A program made the position numbers and the translations under genes. DNA of 47,086 nucleotides. It comes from Actinomycetota bacterium (GTDB lineage Bacteria; Actinomycetota; Thermoleophilia; Gaiellales; Gaiellaceae). The stretch covers positions 1 through 47,086 of the forward strand of contig VAXG01000104.1 of the NCBI GenBank assembly GCA_005883355.1. The letters run 5' to 3'. The stretch's first letter is position 1. The number at the start of each line of letters is the position of its first letter. A model generated the notes under the pieces. It had not been told where the DNA came from, did no database searches, and worked only from the letters and a program-made list of their open reading frames with translations. Shown piece after piece: positions 43,779 to 47,086 of the stretch.

Positions 43779-45211
43779 ATCCGCTGCGGAGCGTGGGCGC
43801 CCGCCTGGGGCTCGCCTTGGCCGTCGTCGTCGCCGGAGCGTTGATCCTGGTCGACCTGATCGTCGTGCCATCCCTCGAGCGGAACCTCATCAACGCGAAC
43901 CTGACCCGGCTCGAGGAGGCCGCACCTACCGCCGGTTCCCGGCTCCTGCTCAGCTCGAGCTACGCGCTCGACGACACGATCCAGTCAGCCGCCTCGAGCG
44001 CGGACGCCAGGGTCGTGTACTTCAAACCGCTCACGTACGACCCGCCGATGCTGAGCGTCAACGGCGACTCGAGTGCGGTGACGTCGACCGACGTCGAGAA
44101 CGACCCGCTGGCGTTGCGCGCCTTCGCCGAGGCCCGCGCCGTCCACGGCACGGTGACATCGGGAGGCGTGCGGTACGCGGAGGCGGCGTATCCGCTCATC
44201 GACGGTTCCGTCGTGCTGCTGCGCGCTTCGCTCCACGACTCTCTGAGGAGCATTCACCTCGTGCGTAGCCGGCTCGTCGTCGCGGGACTGATCGCTCTCG
44301 CCGCCTCCCTCCTCGTGGGCTACCTCGCGGCGTCGATATTCGCGCGGCGCATTCGGCGCCTGGAGCGCGCGGTGGATCGAATCGCCAGCGGAGACTTCAG
44401 CCAGCCCGTCGTCGACGCGGGCCGAGACGAGCTCGGTCAGCTCGCTGCGGCGTTCGAGAGGATGCGCCAGCGCCTAGCCCAGCTGGAGCATGCTCGGCGG
44501 GAGTTCATCGCCAACGCCTCCCATGAGCTCCGGACTCCGCTCTTCTCGCTCGGTGGCTTCCTCGAGTTGATGGCCGACGAGGAGCTCGACCCGAAGACCC
44601 AGGCCGAATTCATGGTCACGATGCGAGAGCAGGTCGAACGGTTGACGAAGCTGGCGACCGAGCTCCTCGATCTGTCCCGCCTCGACGCGGGTCGTCTCAG
44701 CGTCGAACACGACCCTCTGGATCTCACCGCCCTCGCCGAGACCCTGGCCGATGAATTTCGGGCGGTGGCCCGCTCGACGGGGCACCAGCTCTCGGTGCGA
44801 GCCGGAGACTCGGCCGAGGGGACGGGAGACGAAGAGCGCGCGCTGCAAATCGGGCGGATCCTCGTCGAGAACGCCCTCGTCCACACTCCGCCCGGCACGG
44901 CGATCCGGGTCGGCGCGGGGCGTAAGGACGGCTCGGCGGTGCTGACGGTCGAGGACGAGGGCCCCGGTATTCCGGCGGAGCACGCAGGTCAGGTCTTCGA
45001 CCGCTTCTACCGCATCGAGGGCTCCGTCGCGTCCGGCAGCGGCCTCGGGCTGGCGATCGCGCGGGAACTGGCGGAGCTGATGGGCGGCTCGGTCGAGCTC
45101 GACGTCTCGAACGGGAGAACGAGGTTTTCGCTCGTCCTGCCGGCGGCACCGTCGGGCGCGCCACCGTTTTCACAGGAAAACGAACGCGTGGAAGAACCGT
45201 CGCTACAGTGA
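43775..45211 (+). CDS. Sensor histidine kinase
   Basis: A 478-residue HisKA kinase. Helix 1 (about 9-33) and helix 2 (about 168-190) enclose an extracytoplasmic sensor of roughly 130 residues with no named domain. A HAMP domain follows (ARRIRRLERAVDRIASGDFS), then the H-box REFIANASHELRTPLFSLGG with His250, and the ATPase with N-box LVENALVHTPPG, G1 VEDEGPGIPAEHAGQVFDRF and G2 SGSGLGLAIARELAELMGG. It phosphorylates the upstream response regulator. Its stop overlaps the HtrA protease start as GTGA, which suggests an envelope-stress circuit. Confidence 0.95.
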   Translation: MNPLRSVGARLGLALAVVVAGALILVDLIVVPSLERNLINANLTRLEEAAPTAGSRLLLSSSYALDDTIQSAASSADARVVYFKPLTYDPPMLSVNGDSSAVTSTDVENDPLALRAFAEARAVHGTVTSGGVRYAEAAYPLIDGSVVLLRASLHDSLRSIHLVRSRLVVAGLIALAASLLVGYLAASIFARRIRRLERAVDRIASGDFSQPVVDAGRDELGQLAAAFERMRQRLAQLEHARREFIANASHELRTPLFSLGGFLELMADEELDPKTQAEFMVTMREQVERLTKLATELLDLSRLDAGRLSVEHDPLDLTALAETLADEFRAVARSTGHQLSVRAGDSAEGTGDEERALQIGRILVENALVHTPPGTAIRVGAGRKDGSAVLTVEDEGPGIPAEHAGQVFDRFYRIEGSVASGSGLGLAIARELAELMGGSVELDVSNGRTRFSLVLPAAPSGAPPFSQENERVEEPSLQ

Positions 45212-46446
45212 GCCGCATGCGGCTCCCGGCCCTCGCCGTCGTGACCGTCGCCGCCGCCGCCCTTGGCGGCGGCGCTGCGTTGGGCATCGGCAAGGGGACG
45301 GGCTGGCTCGACCAGGGCACGAAGACCGTCGTCGTGCGTGCGGCGGCACCCCGGACGGCGGCCTTGCCGGCTTCCGCCACGTCAAAGGTGGCTCCACTCC
45401 CCGGCAAGGGTTTCGATCCAGAGCAAATCTTCGCCCAACGCTCGCCTGGGGTCGTCACGATCTTCGCCTATTTCGGCGATCCCAGCTCGACGGTGACGGC
45501 TGTGTCCCAGGGCTCCGGGTTCGTGATCTCTCCCAAGGGTTACGTGCTCACGAACTCGCACGTGATCACGAACGCCGGCGACGGATCGAGTGTTCGGGCC
45601 GCTCAGCATCTTTTCGTCGAGTTCGCGGACGGCGATCGGGCCGAGGCAAAGATCGTCGGCTGGGATCTCTACGACGACGTCGGCTTGCTCCGACTGCAGA
45701 CAAACGGCCATCCGCTCACCCCGGTCCCGCTCGGAGACTCTGCGACGGTTGCGGTCGGCGAGCCCGTGGCGGCAATCGGCAGCCCATTGGGCAGCGATAT
45801 CGGCGTCAACACGCTCACCGTCGGGGTCGTGTCGGCGATTCATCGCTCGATCGACGCCCTGACCGTCCAAAAGTACAAAGTTGTGGACGCGATCCAGACC
45901 GACGCGCCGATCACGCACGGAAACTCGGGCGGGCCTCTCCTTGACGCGCGCGGGCGGGTGATCGGCATCAACGCCCAGATCCGCAGTGCGAACGGAACGG
46001 GCACCAACGACAGCGGGATCGGGTTCGCCATCCCGATCGACGCTGCGAAGCACTCCGTTGAGCAACTGATCGCAAAGGGCAAGGTGACGTACGCGTACGT
46101 CGGCATCAGCACCGAAGACCTGACCCCGTCCCTTGCGCGGGCGCTCGGGTACCAGGCCGAACACGGAGCGCTGATCGTCGGCGTCAACAGCGGCAGCCCC
46201 GCAGAGGCGGCCGGGCTCCGCGGTGGCAACCGTCAGGCCTACGCCCTCGGACGCACGCTCGAGACCGGGGGCGACGTGATCCTCGCGATCGACGGGAAGC
46301 CGGTCAACGGCGCCGACGACGTCGTCAGGTTCGTCTCGTTCTCGCTGCGGCCGAAGGACGTTGCGGTGTTCACGATCCTGAAGCCGGGGGGCCAACGCAG
46401 GAAGGTGGCCGTGACGCTTGCGGAGCGCCGCCTGCCTGCGGGTTAG
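45208..46446 (+). CDS. HtrA/DegP-type trypsin-like serine protease with PDZ domain
   Basis: A 412-residue exported or membrane-anchored protease: an N-terminal hydrophobic helix (about 6-27), a trypsin-like domain (about 70-280) and a PDZ domain (about 295-405). The triad is His118 in VLTNSHVIT, Asp157 in LYDDVGLLRL and Ser240 in THGNSGGPLL. PDZ features include AYVGISTEDLTPSLARALGY and NGADDVVRFVSFSL. It should degrade or chaperone misfolded envelope proteins. GTGA overlap with the kinase gene makes a three-gene operon of regulator, sensor and protease. A hairpin follows the stop. Confidence 0.95.
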   Translation: MSRMRLPALAVVTVAAAALGGGAALGIGKGTGWLDQGTKTVVVRAAAPRTAALPASATSKVAPLPGKGFDPEQIFAQRSPGVVTIFAYFGDPSSTVTAVSQGSGFVISPKGYVLTNSHVITNAGDGSSVRAAQHLFVEFADGDRAEAKIVGWDLYDDVGLLRLQTNGHPLTPVPLGDSATVAVGEPVAAIGSPLGSDIGVNTLTVGVVSAIHRSIDALTVQKYKVVDAIQTDAPITHGNSGGPLLDARGRVIGINAQIRSANGTGTNDSGIGFAIPIDAAKHSVEQLIAKGKVTYAYVGISTEDLTPSLARALGYQAEHGALIVGVNSGSPAEAAGLRGGNRQAYALGRTLETGGDVILAIDGKPVNGADDVVRFVSFSLRPKDVAVFTILKPGGQRRKVAVTLAERRLPAG

Positions 46447-46456
46447 CCCTCGTGTG

Positions 46457-46474
46457 GCGCGGGCATAACCGCGC
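46457..46474 (+). terminator. GC hairpin after the htrA-like gene
   Basis: GCGCGG (46457-46462), loop GCATAA, CCGCGC (46469-46474), 11 bases after the stop codon. No T tract follows, so it is at best a weak or factor-assisted terminator. Confidence 0.35.
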
Positions 46475-46564
46475 TGAGAGCGAGTCGCAGGCCAAGAGCT
46501 CTCGGTAGCTTTCGTTAGATTATCCCCAATCTTTCTCGCCTAGGCTCCGCGTGCAGGCCATTCG

Positions 46565-46996
46565 ATGACAACCAGCGCCAACGCCAACGCCCCGACGATT
46601 CGGCTGACGATCCCTGCTCGGGCCGAGTACATCACCCTTTGCCGGCTCGCTCTCACAGGCATCGGTCGCCTGCGTGAGCTCTCCGACGAGCTCCTCGCGG
46701 ATCTCAAGCTGGCGCTGACGGAGGCCGCATCCAACTCGGTTCGGCACGCGTACGGAGCAAACCAGGACGTGGGTGTGGTCGAGATCGCCTACGAGCTTCA
46801 CCCCGACCGCCTCGTGATCGAGGTCAGCGACGACGGTGGGGGCTTCGACCCTGCTCTGGCCCCGGGTCAACCGGACGAGCTCTCCGAAGGCGGTCTGGGT
46901 ATCGCGATCATCCGTGCGATCGCTGACGATGTCGAGATCGGCGCCCAGCCCGGAGGCAAAGGATCGCGCCTTCGCTTCGCGAAAGCCCTTAGCTAG
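46565..46996 (+). CDS. RsbW-like anti-sigma factor / serine kinase (HATPase_c)
   Basis: A 143-residue GHKL ATPase of the RsbW/SpoIIAB type. The N-box is LKLALTEAASNSVRHAYG (Glu and Asn that bind Mg-ATP), G1 is IEVSDDGGGFDPAL and G2 is EGGLGIAIIRAIADDVEI. Such proteins bind an alternative sigma factor and phosphorylate an anti-sigma antagonist. Neither partner is inside the window; a sigma factor gene often follows directly, which would lie past the right edge. ATG at 46565. The 118-base upstream gap contains TAGATT and TAGGCT hexamers that could be -10 elements. Confidence 0.92.
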   Translation: MTTSANANAPTIRLTIPARAEYITLCRLALTGIGRLRELSDELLADLKLALTEAASNSVRHAYGANQDVGVVEIAYELHPDRLVIEVSDDGGGFDPALAPGQPDELSEGGLGIAIIRAIADDVEIGAQPGGKGSRLRFAKALS

Positions 46997-47086
46997 CCTG
47001 AACTGATATGGAGCGCCGTTTGTCAAGCGGGTAGCGTGCGTCGCCCAGTCGCTGATTGGGAGGGGGTGGCTGCTCGAGCGGGCGCC
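46997..47086. other. Right-edge sequence, unresolved
   Basis: Ninety bases after the anti-sigma gene. A frame from GTG 47036 stays open to the window edge and could be the start of a sigma factor or other gene, but only 17 codons are visible and they match nothing I recognise. I make no gene call. Confidence 0.3.

Noticed and set aside
46514-46535. Inverted repeat AGATT-ATCCCC-AATCT upstream of the RsbW-like gene as an operator
   Set aside because: Only a 5-bp stem and a single occurrence; too short to support.

Overview
The window is a high-GC, gene-dense bacterial segment centred on a chromosomal replication origin. The order rpmH (diverging) - dnaA - dnaN - recF - dciA - gyrB - gyrA, with rnpA-yidD-yidC-jag-rsmG-parA-parB on the other side, is the classic origin neighbourhood. 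Frequent GTG/TTG starts, the GyrA intein site, class E-type sortase and DUF2079/DUF2203 families point to Actinomycetota. A deep lineage such as Thermoleophilia (Gaiellales/Solirubrobacterales-like) is my best guess; it is an inference from gene content, not a database match.

Layout. (1) 1-3315, minus strand: a tightly coupled block of an ECF-type sigma factor, fabZ, fabH, fabD and fabG (cut by the window edge), i.e. type II fatty acid synthesis behind a sigma factor. (2) 3338-9409: birA, a secreted peptidoglycan amidase-like protein, an NfeD-type membrane protease with a slipin, a GalT-like protein and a MerR-like regulator. (3) 9465-20180, minus strand: gyrA (with a full-length homing intein), gyrB, dciA, recF, dnaN, dnaA and the probable oriC. 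(4) 20181-24561, plus strand: rpmH, rnpA, yidD, yidC, jag, rsmG, parA, parB. (5) 24601-26226: small proteins, tRNA-Ile(GAT), a CBS protein and a bifunctional-nuclease-domain protein. (6) 26236-43009: an envelope region with a coupled operon (PIG-V-like mannosyltransferase, HAD hydrolase, CPBP protease, L,D-transpeptidase, PrcB-like lipoprotein), a frameshifted metallo-beta-lactamase gene, an MscS channel, a bifunctional PBP, four more glycan or membrane glycosyltransferase-type genes, moeA, a sortase and an M28 membrane peptidase. (7) 43080-46996: a response regulator, histidine kinase and HtrA protease operon, then an RsbW-like anti-sigma kinase.

How it works together. Most same-strand neighbours overlap by 4 bases (ATGA/GTGA and in one case CTGA), so translational coupling is the rule. 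Many first genes of transcription units have a TANNNT -10-like hexamer 6-9 bases before the start codon and no Shine-Dalgarno sequence, which suggests leaderless mRNAs. At two divergent gene pairs one TANNNTA heptamer can serve both directions.

Most interesting items: a three-copy dispersed double-hairpin repeat with compensatory changes and strand-specific G-U pairing; the GyrA intein directly after the catalytic tyrosine; probable CTG start codons at fabG and the galT-like gene; a one-base deletion that removes a metal-ligand histidine in a metallo-beta-lactamase gene; and a probable origin on the rpmH side of dnaA. I see no CRISPR array, insertion sequence, phage or defence system. No stretch above 300 bases lacks a gene.
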